A stretch of DNA of 64,000 nt from Parasponia andersonii. Lineage: Eukaryota > Streptophyta > Magnoliopsida > Rosales > Cannabaceae. The translations under genes and the position numbers were made by a program. Below are positions 13,411-25,600 of this stretch, piece by piece (position 1 is the first letter of the stretch; each line of letters starts with the position of its first letter). Below the pieces are notes generated by a model that saw only the letters and a program-made list of their open reading frames with translations, did no database searches and was not told where the DNA came from. The stretch covers positions 834,934 to 898,933 of the forward strand of contig JXTB01000029.1 of the NCBI GenBank assembly GCA_002914805.1, given 5' to 3'.

Positions 13411-14770
13411 TTTTCATTTTTAATATCTCACCAAGCTATAAAGATGTAAAAAGAAAAAGACAATAAAAGAAATCTCACCACACAAATCTATATTGGAGAC
13501 CAGAGTGAAACCCAAGCTGGCATGGTGGGCACAACACTAACCACACTTTGAAAGGTTCATCTTAACTATCAACTGATTGGGTGTAGCCAAAAAAAGAAGG
13601 AAAAAAAGTGGATAAGCACGTGAGGTTTCTTATTGTGTCATTGATCTTATAATAATGAGTAATAAGGTCCACATCCAATTAAAAAACCACTAAGAATTAG
13701 CTACAAGACATTATTGATGTTATAATAATCACCTAGCATAAATCTAACCTTTGTAATAAGAAGATGTACTGCTCCTAACTCTTTTTCTGCTCACAGAAAG
13801 CTCACTCTTAAACTATGGAAAAATTGAACAAGAGGTACTTCAGAATTCAGAATTCAGAATTCAGTTGAATTCACTAATCGGATGGTTACTACTTACTAGT
13901 TACTAACTTTAATTAGGATTCATATATTATAAATGAAGGCTCACCATAGATAGACATGAGTAAGTTTAGACATGATTTATAAAGTGATTTCAATTAGTTA
14001 ATGTTGCTCTTAAATTTATAAATTGTTGTCTGATCATCAACCTCACTAGAGATTACTTTGATTAAGTGACTTGTGCACTTTGCTATATATATATATATAT
14101 ATACACAAGATACTATTGTTCAAAATACGGGATAAACTCAAAATTAATAATCGATCTTAAATAGAATACATTAAATAAGATAAGTACTCGATCTTTTGTG
14201 TTTAATTAATTATCTTATTTGTTGTTCTCCTTATCTAATTTCGAACTTTGACCATCTATATATAAATACAGAGGGTCTGGCATGGAAAAATGATAGATTC
14301 ATTTCTTTGGTGAATTGTAGCTAATTTGCACTCTGGAACTACACAGTGAAACATTGTGAATGTAGGCATGAGATTTAGCCGGAACTACGTGCAAAAGTGT
14401 GGTGCCTATCTACTTTCTATAATATTATACTCTTGTTTGTGTTTAACTCCGATATCTAAGGAATTCGCTCACTTTGATGTATTTGACAAAAATTTCCATC
14501 AACAGATATCAATATGAAATAAATTAAGCTTTTGAAGACAACAAAACCAAACAAAAGCAATAATTAAGTTCGAATATAATTAAGAGGAAAAAGAAGTCTT
14601 AATGAACACAACAATTGAGTTGTGAACAACATATCATTTGCACACTTAAAATGATATGCGCACGACATGCGTGTTGGATGAGTGTCAAAATCCTCGAACT
14701 TAAATATTAATTGAAAAAGCTAATCAATTGAGGAAATCTCTTATAGTTTATGAATATATAGGTCGACGAA

Positions 14771-14962
14771 TATCAAGATTGTTATCAAATTTTTAATATT
14801 AATATATGTTATATATAAATTGGTATTATTCAATTGGTAAATTAGAATTTATTATAAATAAATAAATTATATTTATTAATTGAATAATGCTAATTCATGC
14901 TCTATGTGTTGGAATTAAAATTTAGTATAAATTTTAGGATATCTAGTATATTATATGTATAT
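14771..14962. mobile_element. MITE-like non-autonomous element, copy 1
   Basis: This is a short non-coding element with inverted ends. The left arm contains TCAAATTTTTAATATTAATATATG, shortened here to its core AAATTTTTAATATTAA. The right arm contains its approximate inverse, followed by TTTAGTATAAATTTTAGGAT. It is related to the clearer copy at 27500-27715 in both arms and in the internal CAATTGGT motif. The borders are approximate and no target duplication was resolved. Confidence 0.45.
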
Positions 14963-15830
14963 ATATATATATATATTTATTTATTAAGTACATCACCACA
15001 AATTCATCTTAAATTGTGCACATAAAGCAAAAATGTTTCATGGCTTTATGATGTATGGAGGGGAAAAAAATTTAATTAATATTTATACACACAATATTAA
15101 AATAAAAAAAGAAAAAAAAATAAGAAGAGTAAAATATCCATTTTTAGTTTACTTGATTATTAATTTGGATCTCCACCTTGCCATCAAACTCGGTAATAGA
15201 AATTAGGAAGTCTCTTTTGACCTGATAAAACTCGGATGCATGTCTATGCATGGTTCTACTAATATATTATACAACTGCCATATGTACAAACTGTCTTTAA
15301 AAATAGTATTAAACGTTCGTTTATAGAAGCTATCTTTAAATATTGCAAAATCAAAAGAGTAAGTTGCACGTCGTTTTCTTTATTTAAAAAAAATGCAGGT
15401 TTTCTTCACTTTAATAAGTTTATGTTTATATTAGAAAATAACCTAATTAATTAGGATTAAAACTTATATGCGAAATAGCTTATTAAATGTCTAAAGTTCT
15501 AGCATTTGCAAATTTTAAGCTTGTTTGGTGACTTTTTTAATTTTTATTTTAAAATTGAAACATAACAGAAATTTTCTTAAACAATATCTTAAAAACATCT
15601 TACTCCTTAATTTCAGTTATACAAATTAAAAAAGAAACAAACATTTTATTTAAATGTACCCATTCAGACGTTGAACCAAGCAATTTAAATTCCGTCCAAT
15701 TAATTTTGATTGGTTACATATATAATCAACTACTAGAAAACAGTAAATTTACCACAATTAGTAAACATGATTTTATATAACACTACCACAAACTCGTCAT
15801 CGTATTTTTCTTCCTTGAAAAGTGCTTCTG

Positions 15831-15838
15831 TATATAAG
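15831..15838 (+). promoter_or_regulatory. Candidate TATA box for WS1
   Basis: TATATAAG lies about 330 bases upstream of the WS1 start codon. It would give a long 5' UTR, so this is only a candidate. Confidence 0.25.
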
Positions 15839-16170
15839 AGTAGCTAGCTTTATTATTTTATTATTTCCGTTTTTGGCCTGCCTATTTGATCATAAATACA
15901 TTCAGCTCATTAGTAGTAATACTGTATACATCACAGCTTGTCGTTATGGTACTCTGAGTCTTGACCTGCCCAATCTGTTTCCTCGATTCCGTTCAAATCT
16001 TACTTCATCACATTAATCTTTTGTCATGACACGACTTTCAAATATTGTATTCATACACATTACTTTGTCCATATTGCTTTGTCAACATCTTTGTATGGTC
16101 TTGTCCTCTGTTTAGAAAAAACTCAAACGTTTCATAACAAGTTTAAAACAAGAGGATCACACATTCAAAA

Positions 16171-17400
16171 ATGGAGGGTGAAATGAACAAGTTCTTTAAG
16201 GTATGCCTCGCAATCGTTGTATCTTTGACCTATTGCTTTGTTATTGGTAAAATAGTCTCAAAAGGTACCAAAAGACTCATATGTGTTCTCCCAATTGCGT
16301 GCCTCTTTATGTACCTTCCTCTAAATCTTTCGTCTATAAATTGTGGGGGTATCACTGGTTTTTTTATTTCATGGCTTGCAAATTTCAAGCTTTTGCTCTT
16401 TGCTTTTGGTAAAGGCCCTTTGGCTTTAGACCCACCTAATAATTCCCTTGGTCGATTTATTGCCTATGCTTGCTTCCCTATTGAGATCCCAAAAAACCCA
16501 CCTCAAATTGACCAAAAGGTCCATAACCCATCTCCACCAAAGAGTACTAAACACAATCCTAATGGCAAAAACAATGAAAACCCATCTCGAAAACCATTAG
16601 ATAAACCCAAAAATGCCTCTAACCATATGATACAATATCCAACCAAATCAAATTCAAGAGGCCAAAACAGAGAAAACCCATCTCATAAAACACCTAAACA
16701 AGGCCAAAAATGGGTTCTTGTCTATGCAATCAAAGGTTTGGTTTTAGGCATTTTGGTAACTCGTGTGTTTGATTACAAGGAGTACATGCATTCAAAGGTC
16801 ATTTTATTTCTTTACAGCCTATACATATACCTTATTCTTGATATCATCTTAGCCACTACGGCGGGTCTGGCTCGAGCCCTGAAGGGAGTAGAGCTCGAAC
16901 CACATTTCGACGAACCATACCTCTCTAGCTCACTGCAAGACTTCTGGGGCAGAAGGTGGAACCTCATGGTAAGCCGTATCCTGCGGCCCACCGTATACAA
17001 ACCCACCTTGGGCTTCTGGGCCCTTCATGTTGGGCCCAGATGGGCTTCAATCCCAGCTGTCATGGCCACGTTCATGGTCTCTGGCCTAATGCATGAGCTT
17101 ATTTTCTATTACTGGTGTAGGGTGTGGCCCACATGGGAGCCCACGTGGTTCTTCATCCTCCATGGCTCGTGTTTATCGGCTGAGATCGTCCTGAAGAGGG
17201 TGGTGGGGACCACTGACACGTGGCGGGTTCCCAGGGTGATATCTGGGCCGTTGACAGTTGGATTCGTTATGGAGAGCTGCTTTAGGATGCTGTTCCCTCA
17301 GGTCATACAATGTAAGACCGATTTAAGGTTGCTTCAAGAGTATGATGCTATTGGTGCATTTCTTAAGAGCATCACTCGCAAACTACCACTATTTAGCTAG
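16171..17400 (+). CDS. Wax synthase / long-chain-alcohol O-fatty-acyltransferase (MBOAT family), WS1
   Basis: Members of this family join a fatty acyl-CoA to a long-chain alcohol to make wax esters, in the endoplasmic reticulum membrane (EC 2.3.1.75 for characterised members). The gene is one exon of 409 residues, starting MEGEMNKFFKV. Several hydrophobic segments are visible. A hydrophilic Pro/Asn/Lys linker (about 105-190) follows the conserved GKGPLAL block, then comes the conserved core EPYLSSSLQDFWGRRWNLMV and the membrane-embedded catalytic His308 in GLMHELIFYY. The linker holds a duplicated module (GKNNENPSRK and GQNRENPSHK), making it about 30 residues longer than in WS2 and WS3. The gene is intact and on the same strand as the other copies. 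The substrate chain length cannot be told from sequence, and some relatives are sterol or other acyltransferases. Confidence 0.9.
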   Translation: MEGEMNKFFKVCLAIVVSLTYCFVIGKIVSKGTKRLICVLPIACLFMYLPLNLSSINCGGITGFFISWLANFKLLLFAFGKGPLALDPPNNSLGRFIAYACFPIEIPKNPPQIDQKVHNPSPPKSTKHNPNGKNNENPSRKPLDKPKNASNHMIQYPTKSNSRGQNRENPSHKTPKQGQKWVLVYAIKGLVLGILVTRVFDYKEYMHSKVILFLYSLYIYLILDIILATTAGLARALKGVELEPHFDEPYLSSSLQDFWGRRWNLMVSRILRPTVYKPTLGFWALHVGPRWASIPAVMATFMVSGLMHELIFYYWCRVWPTWEPTWFFILHGSCLSAEIVLKRVVGTTDTWRVPRVISGPLTVGFVMESCFRMLFPQVIQCKTDLRLLQEYDAIGAFLKSITRKLPLFS

Positions 17401-17579
17401 CCTAAGTTTCTTAACGGTTAATGTGAACAATAAAACTATTATAGAAATCGATTTTTTTTTTTCCATTTTTTTTCAATATATTTGTATTATACTCTCCGAT
17501 TTATTTGATAGTATTTCCTTATGACTATGGTCTATGAGTAAGGAAGTACGAAACAGTCAAGAAGGAACAACCAAAGGCA

Positions 17580-18420
17580 CCTTAAAACGACAACATGATA
17601 GAAACGATATTAAAGCTAAAAACGACATCGGTGGAAAAACCATAGTAGCTTGGAAAAACAAAAATTATACTCAACAGATACATAAAACATAACAAATTAA
17701 AAAGAATGAAAAACTATTATAAAGGAGAAAAACGACAACAACATAGGTGAACGACAATAACAATAAACGAGGTTGAATTTTTTTTATTGTTATTATATTT
17801 TTTTTGAGGTATAAACGAGGTTGAATTAAAAACGCCAAATAAAACACAATAAGACGATTTTCCTTGAAAAAACGGAAGGAAGCTTAAACCACGACCAAAT
17901 TATGATACGACAAGAAAATGTAAAAGGAAAAAAAAAATTTAAAGAACAGACTAGTTATCAAGGAGAAAACGATAATTTGAAAATATTAAACGACAATAAA
18001 CTTTTTCAGGACAACAAAACACAGAAGATCAAATTTCAAAAAAAAAAAGAAAAGAAAAAAAATAATAAAAGAAAACACAGAACATCAGAAATTCAGAAGT
18101 GGTAAGTTGACAACGCATTTTGAAATGACAAGTATTGGAATAAAATGAAATAAAATTGAAAAATGACAATATTACTATATATGGATTAGACAACAAGAAA
18201 GGAAGGAAACGACAACAATAAGGAAAAGCGACAAAGTTATTTTATTTTATTTTGTTTTAAAATAACAGGAGGAGGGGATTATTGAAGAGAAAATAAACAA
18301 TAAATGACATTGTTATAAAATAAAGAAAAGGAAAACAAAAAGAACAAACGATAACAATTTATAAAAACGACAATAAATGGGTAATACGACAATAAACGGA
18401 ACAATTTATAAAAACCAAAT
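17580..18420. repeat. Irregular CGACAA-rich degenerate array downstream of WS1
   Basis: About 850 bases of A-rich DNA in which nearly all C and G on the + strand fall in recurring ACGACAA, ACGACAATAA or ACGATAA words, spaced irregularly (for example near 17585, 17728, 17749, 17989, 18208 and 18370-18400). There is no fixed period, so it is not an ordinary satellite. No convincing protein is encoded. Similar words recur at 28975-29060 and 40605-40770, also next to wax-synthase loci. Confidence 0.6.
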
Positions 18421-18977
18421 GAAGTGACCACCTCTTCGTTTTCCTGTGTATAATGAAGATTTTGAACATATTTATTTAATTATTTATTTCATGCAAATCT
18501 CATATTTAACTATCTATGACATATAGTAATCTTGCTAGCATAAAAATCTTGTGGGAAGCTTGAGTCGATATGCCTTTGAATAAAGAAAAGAACTAAAGGA
18601 TTACAGAAGACAACACGTAGTAGATTGTGTGTGCGAAGATAGAAGTAGATTCATCTTACTTCTGGAGAAATGACACAAGTTCTCTAAGATTATCTTTATA
18701 TGAAATGAAATCACTCTCTTTGTCTACTACTGATTTATAGAATTCAATCAGCAGAAGATCAAGAAATTGTCCTTTCTACCGTTTCAGCTAGTTTATGGAA
18801 AATCTGACTCCAAAACTCCTTGCATAAGAAAACATGTACGTTGTTCATTCATGTTGATGGTCATGCTCTCACTCTGCTTCACGGCCATTTGGAATACTGG
18901 CTTCAAGGTGCGCCGGTGTCCGGCACGAGTCCCTTCTTTGATGCTAGCGTGCTTGTGACAATCCTTAACAAATGATA

Positions 18978-19135
18978 GAGAGAGACAAGGAAATGAAGGT
19001 AAATTGCAATATTCCTCGAGGCTAAAGAATTATCATCATCTCCACAAAATGAGTCCATTTTTCTAGCATTCCTTTAAGCTCTAGCTTAGGCAATTCCATT
19101 CTGTAAGCTTTGCTTCATACGTTCCATGCTACAAG
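18978..19135 (-). pseudogene. Decayed NLR LRR fragment
   Basis: The + strand here resembles 23257-23345 inside the NLR1 LRR exon. The shared words GACAAGGAAATGAAG, then a variant of GACTCCATTTTT, then TAGCTTAGG and a TTCTGT-type stretch come in the same order. The homology is patchy and has no open frame. It is best explained as a relic of a second NLR copy lying 3' of NLR1. Confidence 0.4.
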
Positions 19136-19368
19136 AACACGAAATTTACAATGAGAAACAAAATCTTGAAAAACTTGGACTATAAGTTAAATATGTGCAT
19201 TGAATCTCGCTTGTAAATATATAAATTGATATGCTTTCACTCAACAAAAAAAGATACCATTTAGAGGGCTTAATGAGTTGCACAAATTAATTTCCATTTG
19301 GGCTAACACTAGTGTATAATAAAAATTAGCTGTTAGTAGAATAAAGGAAAAGATGGAATTAATCACAT

Positions 19369-19545
19369 GCCTAGAAGTAGAATTTTATACCTCTCTATGC
19401 AGCGCCTACACTACAAGAAATTTCCGGAGTCCACTTCTCTCAAGACTGAGGCATTGATGCAGGAGCATGATATGTGTTGTCATGTCTGTTTTAAGTCTGG
19501 ACTTGTCATTTTCATTTTGGACATTGTCTGAGATTTCTTCCGTTG
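19369..19545. repeat. Diverged direct duplicate, copy 1
   Basis: It shares CTAGAAGTAGA, then a GCAGCGCCTA-CACTACAAGA block, then TTGATGCAG and a TGTCTGTTTTAAG-type block with 20700-20876, in the same order and orientation. The function is unknown. Confidence 0.55.
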
Positions 19546-20379
19546 ATCTTATTAAGCTTTTTTATCTTTTAGGCCAGGCAACCAAAACCGGACCTATACA
19601 GCTATAAGCAATGGAGGAATGAACTGGTTGATAAGTTTGGCAGGAGCTAGGAATCCCATTTTCCTTTCCTCTGGTTTTAGATTAAACATCACAAAAACGT
19701 TGTAGAAGAATGGCCAGATGCAGCTTGCCTTGTTCTTGGGGACTTTCCTTCTTTTGCGAAATTTAAATATGTTTTGACTCTGTATTGTCACTCATCAATT
19801 TCTAACCTCCCTGCATCTTCACTGGAAGCAGAATCCATTTTAGCCGCCAGATTAGATAGATCTGTAGCAGCATTCAGCAACATGAATGTCTTGATTTAGT
19901 AGAGCAATACAAAATGAAAGTGAACAAGTCTCCTATTTGTTGCGTTCAATAACTTCCTCAAGGTAATGCTCTCATGGTACAATGGATGTTTAATACTTAT
20001 TTTGAACTCTGATCAGTCGAAGTTTCAAACTAGACATAATTTACTCACAATTTAGATAAACCTTATAATCTTGAAAAAAGACCTGGTAGTCGGATCATAA
20101 AATAACCAGTAGCACCAGCCTCACGAAAGAGTACTGCAATAATAGAAAATGAATAAAAATCACTCAGTAAACCATACAACATTACAACATAAGCATGATA
20201 TATAAGCACTTTCACAACTTTTGATCAGTGACACATAAGATTCAATAATTAATTGATGGTAATTTAAATTGGATGTAAGAACCTCCGAACATGACAATTA
20301 GAAATAGCATTAATTACCTGGAGCATCAATGTATACTGCTGGGAAAAAAAAATGGTTTGTTAAAACACACTAAGTTATG

Positions 20380-20625
20380 CGTATCTTCAGATCGAAATGG
20401 TATGTTGAACACCATTAGGTTATTTGTATGACTTGTATGGTTTCATTATGTTAACCAGTAGGTAAAAATTAACTGACTCACAGGTCAAAAATCAAAAGGG
20501 ACCTAAGCAAAACATTGCCAATACCAAAACAAAGGAGAGGAGTTTCCCCTGTTACATCAAAATTGTCAAGAGAGGAAGATGAAAATCATAAATAAAGTTG
20601 GAATTATGCATAAATGACTTGAGAT
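20380..20625. repeat. Copy of the NLR1 3' flanking sequence
   Basis: It matches 22430-22635, the segment just downstream of the NLR1 stop. Shared words include CAGATCG, a TATGTT-ACACCAT-type block, CCCCTGTTACA, AATTGTC, AGAGAGGAAGATG and CATAAATGAC, in order. It marks a former tandem NLR copy whose coding part has largely decayed. Confidence 0.6.
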
Positions 20626-20699
20626 ATTGAGTTTCTTTATCTTTGATTGAGTATGCAAATTACAAGTTAGTAGAAAAAAATGTCAAAGATGAAGGCATA

Positions 20700-20876
20700 T
20701 ACCTAGAAGTAGACTTTTATAATCACCTTCTTTACGCAGCGCCTATACTACAAGAGGTTTTGCAGTCGACTTCTTCTCAAGAAAGAGGCCTTGATGCAGT
20801 AGTATATCATTATGCCTGTTTTAAGCCTCGCCCTATCCTTTGTCGTTCTGGACCTTGTTTGAGCTTTTGTTGTTGG
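20700..20876. repeat. Diverged direct duplicate, copy 2
   Basis: Partner of 19369-19545. A short open frame crosses it, but its product resembles nothing I know and the partner copy does not keep that frame, so I do not call a gene. Confidence 0.55.
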
Positions 20877-21954
20877 CTAATGAAACCGGATATTTAGTTG
20901 AACATCGAAGAAATGTTGGACAAGAAGGGCCAGACGTGCTTGCTTTCATCTTGGTATACCCCTTGAGACACGCAACTTAAGCATGGTTTAGAACTCTGAT
21001 CAGGCAAGTTTCAAATTGTAATTTAATTGGATAAACCAGTTATGGATATGCACATATAATAATCTGGTAATAACATTGAAAGTGAACCTCTGAGAATGTC
21101 GACGTCGAATAGCTCCATCAAGGGTTGTCACACACTCACAGCAATAGCCCTGGACTTCACTAAACATTGAAACAACAGAAATGAATAGATCTCAAGCTTT
21201 AATTAGACGAGTACTTTGCACAGCTTTTGAACAAGAATTCAACGTTAAAAAAAGGACTAAAATAGAATTTGTTACCTTCTCCAATGTTGGAATTCAGAAA
21301 ATCATGCTAAATTTGTTGGAGTAGTTGAAGAGCTTAAACAAAGAAGTGCGCACCTTGGACAGACTACAGAGTGATTAATGCATTAAACAACAAGGTTAGC
21401 TCTGTGAGGTGGTAACAATACTATGCATTACTTGAGGCAATGATGTCAAGTAGTGGCATAACCATTGAAAAAGTAGAAACAAGCTTGCTAAGCCTAAATT
21501 GCTCAATTATCAAATTTTTACTTCTTTTGTTCATATTTGTCAATGAAATTTGTAATTACCTCTTCACATATGATTTGCACTAACACAGAGATCCAATTGT
21601 ATAGCAATTTTTTTTTTATCAATTTTTTCTGCAACACAAAAGTCAAATCAGAATTAGTCAGACAATTTTCCTTTTCTTTTTTTTTTTTAAAAAAAAAAAA
21701 TTATAACACGTCTTTCAATATTACAGTAGCAAAATAAGAACATGAGATGGTTACCATTAGATGTCCGGTTGCTACAAAATTTTAGTGAAATTTGTCTCAA
21801 GGCATGCCAACTCTTTGAAATCCTTGTATCTTTGAATAATTAGACCTAAAAAAAAAAAAGACGAATTGGATAAATTGTCCCAAAACATGAAAATCTTTCA
21901 AGAGGAAAAGAAGATGATAATGATAAAGAAACCTGAGATTTTTATCCTCTATGG

Positions 21955-22110
21955 AGACTTACCTGAAATAGGGAAAGGATCTAAGGATAATCTCTCAGAA
22001 ATTGGATACGAATGCTCTTCTCGAATATGACCAATCTTATCCCAACCTGCAACTGTTTTCTTTTCATCTACATAGACTACTTCATCTATCTGGCTTCTTT
22101 TTTTTTTTTT
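21955..22110 (-). pseudogene. NLR C-terminal exon relic
   Basis: On the minus strand the piece reads VAGWDKIGHI..., resembling GADWEKIVPIPYKRLG at the NLR1 C-terminus. It ends near a TTTCAG/GTAAG splice donor, just as the NLR1 3' end runs into TTGTTCAG/GTAC. No LRR precedes it; a poly-T run interrupts it. Confidence 0.5.
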
Positions 22111-22661
22111 AAAAAAATGAAAATTACAAGTTAGTAGAATGAAGAAACATATGAAATCACAGGCATAAAATAAGAATTTTGTGAGTACCACATTATGCTC
22201 GCCTTGCGCAAATTCATGGAAGGGGAGAGTAAAATAAGATCCTATTTTAAGCTATATACTTTCTGCAACTTGTTCTGCAATAAAAAATTCAATTAGAAAA
22301 AAGTCACATACCCCCCTGAAAAATGACAATGAGCATTAGAAGTATTTGTATTGTTGAAAAATGTCTTATGACTCCATGCTGGTATGTTCAATAAGAAGAC
22401 CGTGCATGTATATTCAACTTGTTAGACATTATACTGAGTACGTGTATTATCAGATCGTAATTTTATGTTAAAGCACCGTGAGTTATGTGTATAAATCGTG
22501 ATCGTAATTTTATGTTATGCACCATGAGTTATTTTACGTTAAAGCACCATGAATTTCCCTTGTTACAACGTAATTGTCCAAGAGAGAAAGATGGCAATGA
22601 TAAACAAAGTAGGGATCATACATAAATGACATGTGTACCTGAACAAGTGAGTGACTTTGGA

Positions 22662-25600
22662 TCATCTCCCGGAAATTGGACCCAAACGCTTATACGGGAT
22701 GGGTACAATCTTTTCCCAATCTGCGCCTATTTCCTTTTCGCATCTCCTTAACAATGTGTTACAGTCCTCAATCTCTAGTGTCTCTAAAGAGTGAAGGCTA
22801 CGAATTTCTTCTGGTAGTGATTTCAAACTGGAGCACACCCGAATCGCAAGTTTTTTAAGTTGTTCGAGCTTGTTGATCCAGCTCGGAATTTCCTTGATAC
22901 CACAACGCCAAACATGGAGTTCTTGCAAACTAGTGACTCGTTGAAGTCCCTTGGGAAGAGTTGTCAGATTTGGAAGACTATCGAATCTCAAAAATCTTAG
23001 GCAGTTTAGTGTTTCCCACTTAATTTCATCAACTTTGCAGTCCTTAATGCCTACAATACTCAGATTCTTCAATTTGGATAGAGGAGCAGATGGAGGAGGA
23101 GAAGTTGATGATGATGCTTCATCATAGGCTGCTGTTGCATGCTTCATGGTGAGCTCGAATGGCCTCCAGTAAGTTGTGTCCAGAACTAGGCCTTCTTCTA
23201 GAGTTGGGAAAAGAGGCATGGTAGCTAAGTTTGGGCAATCCTCAATAACCAATTTAGAAAGACAAGGAAATGAAGCTGTCAAGTCATTGACTCCATTTTT
23301 GCACCATCCCCGTAGCTTAGGAAGTTCTGTGAGCCAGAGTTCTTGCAAGCAAGGAAAGAATGTTGTCGATGCTGATGAAGAATCCTTGTTCGAAATGTAT
23401 TCCAATTTGATCATCTCGTCCAGTAGCAATACCTTGAGATGCAATAACTGATCGAGTGATGGTAGATATTGGCAATTTGCACATCTCCTCAACGTAAGCT
23501 TCACCATTTTGCTACTGATGTCGGGAGAAAATAAAGTGACACCATTGAATCCATTTACAGCCAATTCTTCTAAATCCTGAAAGAGCTTTCCGTCTTCTGG
23601 TGATGTTGCGTTATATTTAGACTTCGGTGCATGACTGTCCCATTCTAAGGACAAGGATCGAACTCCACATGCTACAACATTCACATACACAGTCACATCT
23701 TTTTCATGTCTCAGATTTTTAATCTGAAACTCTCCTACCAAATTCTTCAGCCCCTTCACTGCATCTAGCTCGGCATCATGCATTTTGGAGTCATGGCTTA
23801 GTACAATTTGTGATAACGTCCGAAGATTAGTTAGCTTTCCAAATCCTCGGGGTAGACTACTCAAGTTATAGCACCCATCAATCTCAAGATGTCGGAGGTT
23901 GACCAAATTTTCAATATCTCTTGGCAACTCTCTAAGCTGGAAACATGACGAGAGTTTCAACGTCTGCAACTTCAGAAGACTGGTGATGGAGTTAGGCAGT
24001 TTCGTGATATCTCCATTTTCAGAAAGATCGAGATATTTCAAAAATTTCAACTCACCAATGGAAGATGGAACTGTCCTAATTCCAATAGCACGCAAATCCA
24101 ATGCCCGTAAAAGTTCACATCTAGAAATAATAGCATCGTAGTTGGCATGTCTTCCACTGTACTTTTCCCATAACTGACTCTGCAGAAGAAATGATCGTGT
24201 AAATCTCCAACTGAAATATTTTGCAACTTCTGCTGCGAATAAATCAAAACCGAATGATACATGGGAAGATCCATTATTATCATATTTATGAAAAGCATCA
24301 GGTGAGAAAAAGCAGCACTGTTTCCTGGCTAAAAGAGTTGCAAGATGATGCATCAAAGGATGCATTTTGCATTTTATCACTCGTCTTCTCGCATCTATTT
24401 TGGGCTCCTGAAAGAAGGATCTTCTAAGTAAATTGAGAAAATACTCATAACCAACGTCTTCTAGAGATCGCCCTGGTTGATCAATAATAAAGCCTTGTGC
24501 CATCCACAATTTTATCATTGTGTGCACATCAATTTCATGATCTATCGGAAACAAGCTACAATAACCAAAACAATGTTTTAGAGGTAGAGGGAGATGATCA
24601 TAACACCGCTCCAGTAACATCATGTTATATTGCAGATTATAGTCCTCCTCATTAAAATGAAGTTTAGAATATGGAAACTTTCGATATTTCCAATATGCTT
24701 CTTCATTTTTATAAAAAAGCTGCCACTCCGCTTCTGAAGCTTCAAAACATAACATGCTTCCTATTGCCTTTATGACAAGAGGGAGTCCGATGCTCCATGT
24801 TACAAACGCATTTACAATCTTTTTCCCAACATTTGTCATAAGTTTGTTTTTTGGTTGTTCATGCCCAAAAGCCACTTTCTCAAATAAACTCCACAACTCA
24901 TCTTCACTTGGACAAGCTAAGCGATATGGTTGGATGGGACTGCTTGTGCCTGTAATACTACTTGCAACCTCTTCGTTACTTGTAGTTACAATTATTTTAC
25001 TCCCCTTATCACCTATTCCTATTAAATCTCTAAGGAAAAGCAAATATTCAGGATTATTGCTACTTAATCCGATAAGGTATCGAACTCTAGATAGTGATGA
25101 GCTAATAAGTTTCATTAACTCATCCCTGTGATCAGTGATAACCTTAGGACCAGCTGCAATATGTTCGGCTATTGCTCTTAGAACTAGTATAGGATTGTCG
25201 AAACTATCAAGACCGCTTATCCAAATTCGTTTGTGAAAATGTTTTTGTACCCTCCCATCATTGAACACGTCCAGTGAAAACGTACTTGTCGCTTTCCAAT
25301 CCAATATAATTAGGGGAAGGACCGTCACATTCTGTTCAAATTTCATATCCAACAAAATATTAATGATTTCAACTTTAGCCACATGATCCCATGAGTTGGG
25401 AACTCCTCCTTGGACTATAAACGATTCAACCTCCTCCACTCCATTTGGAAATTGAATTGCCCTGCCTGTCTCATAATCAAACTGTCCTCCCGGAGCTCTA
25501 GTTTCATCTAGTCTGATCTTATTGTAGTCTTCCAGTATCTCACGCATATTATCGAGCTTAAAATGCTTGGGGTTTGAGAAGAAACGGCGTGCCTGTTGTA

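Larger units (their letters stand above)
11746..16170. other. AT-rich intergenic region upstream of the kinase and of WS1
   Basis: There is no supported gene in 4.4 kb. It holds the divergent upstream regions of the kinase (-) and WS1 (+), TA microsatellites near 11986-12012 and 14083-14102, a tandem duplication at 13292-13410, a three-copy CAGAATT-type microrepeat near 13841-13868, an inverted-repeat element at 14771-14962, and long A/T runs. A weakly inverted-ended stretch around 12365-12735 may be another non-autonomous element. Confidence 0.55.
17401..22661. other. Intergenic region between WS1 and NLR1, with NLR debris
   Basis: There is no intact gene in 5.2 kb. The WS1 3' flank is followed by the CGACAA-rich array (17580-18420), an unrecognised stretch (18440-18960), an antisense LRR-like relic (18978-19135), a diverged duplicate pair (19369-19545 and 20700-20876), a duplicate of the NLR1 3' flank (20380-20625), and an antisense piece resembling an NLR C-terminus (21955-22110). 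Short antisense exon-like pieces near 20085-20130 and 21080-21170 have splice-like borders, but I cannot assign them. Confidence 0.5.

Noticed and set aside
16812-17006. Minus-strand frame opposite the wax-synthase core
   Set aside because: The same antisense frame occurs opposite WS2, WS3 and the pseudogene because the + strand is conserved; it is a shadow.
17902-18105. Lys-rich open frame in the CGACAA array
   Set aside because: It results from low-complexity A-rich DNA with few stops; no codon structure.
18767-18960. Open frame with a Cys/Arg-rich end between WS1 and the NLR relic
   Set aside because: No homologous domain recognised, no supporting splice context; left as unrecognised intergenic DNA.
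20643-20897. 84-codon plus-strand open frame
   Set aside because: The duplicate at 19369-19545 does not keep the frame and the product matches no family I know; treated as chance.
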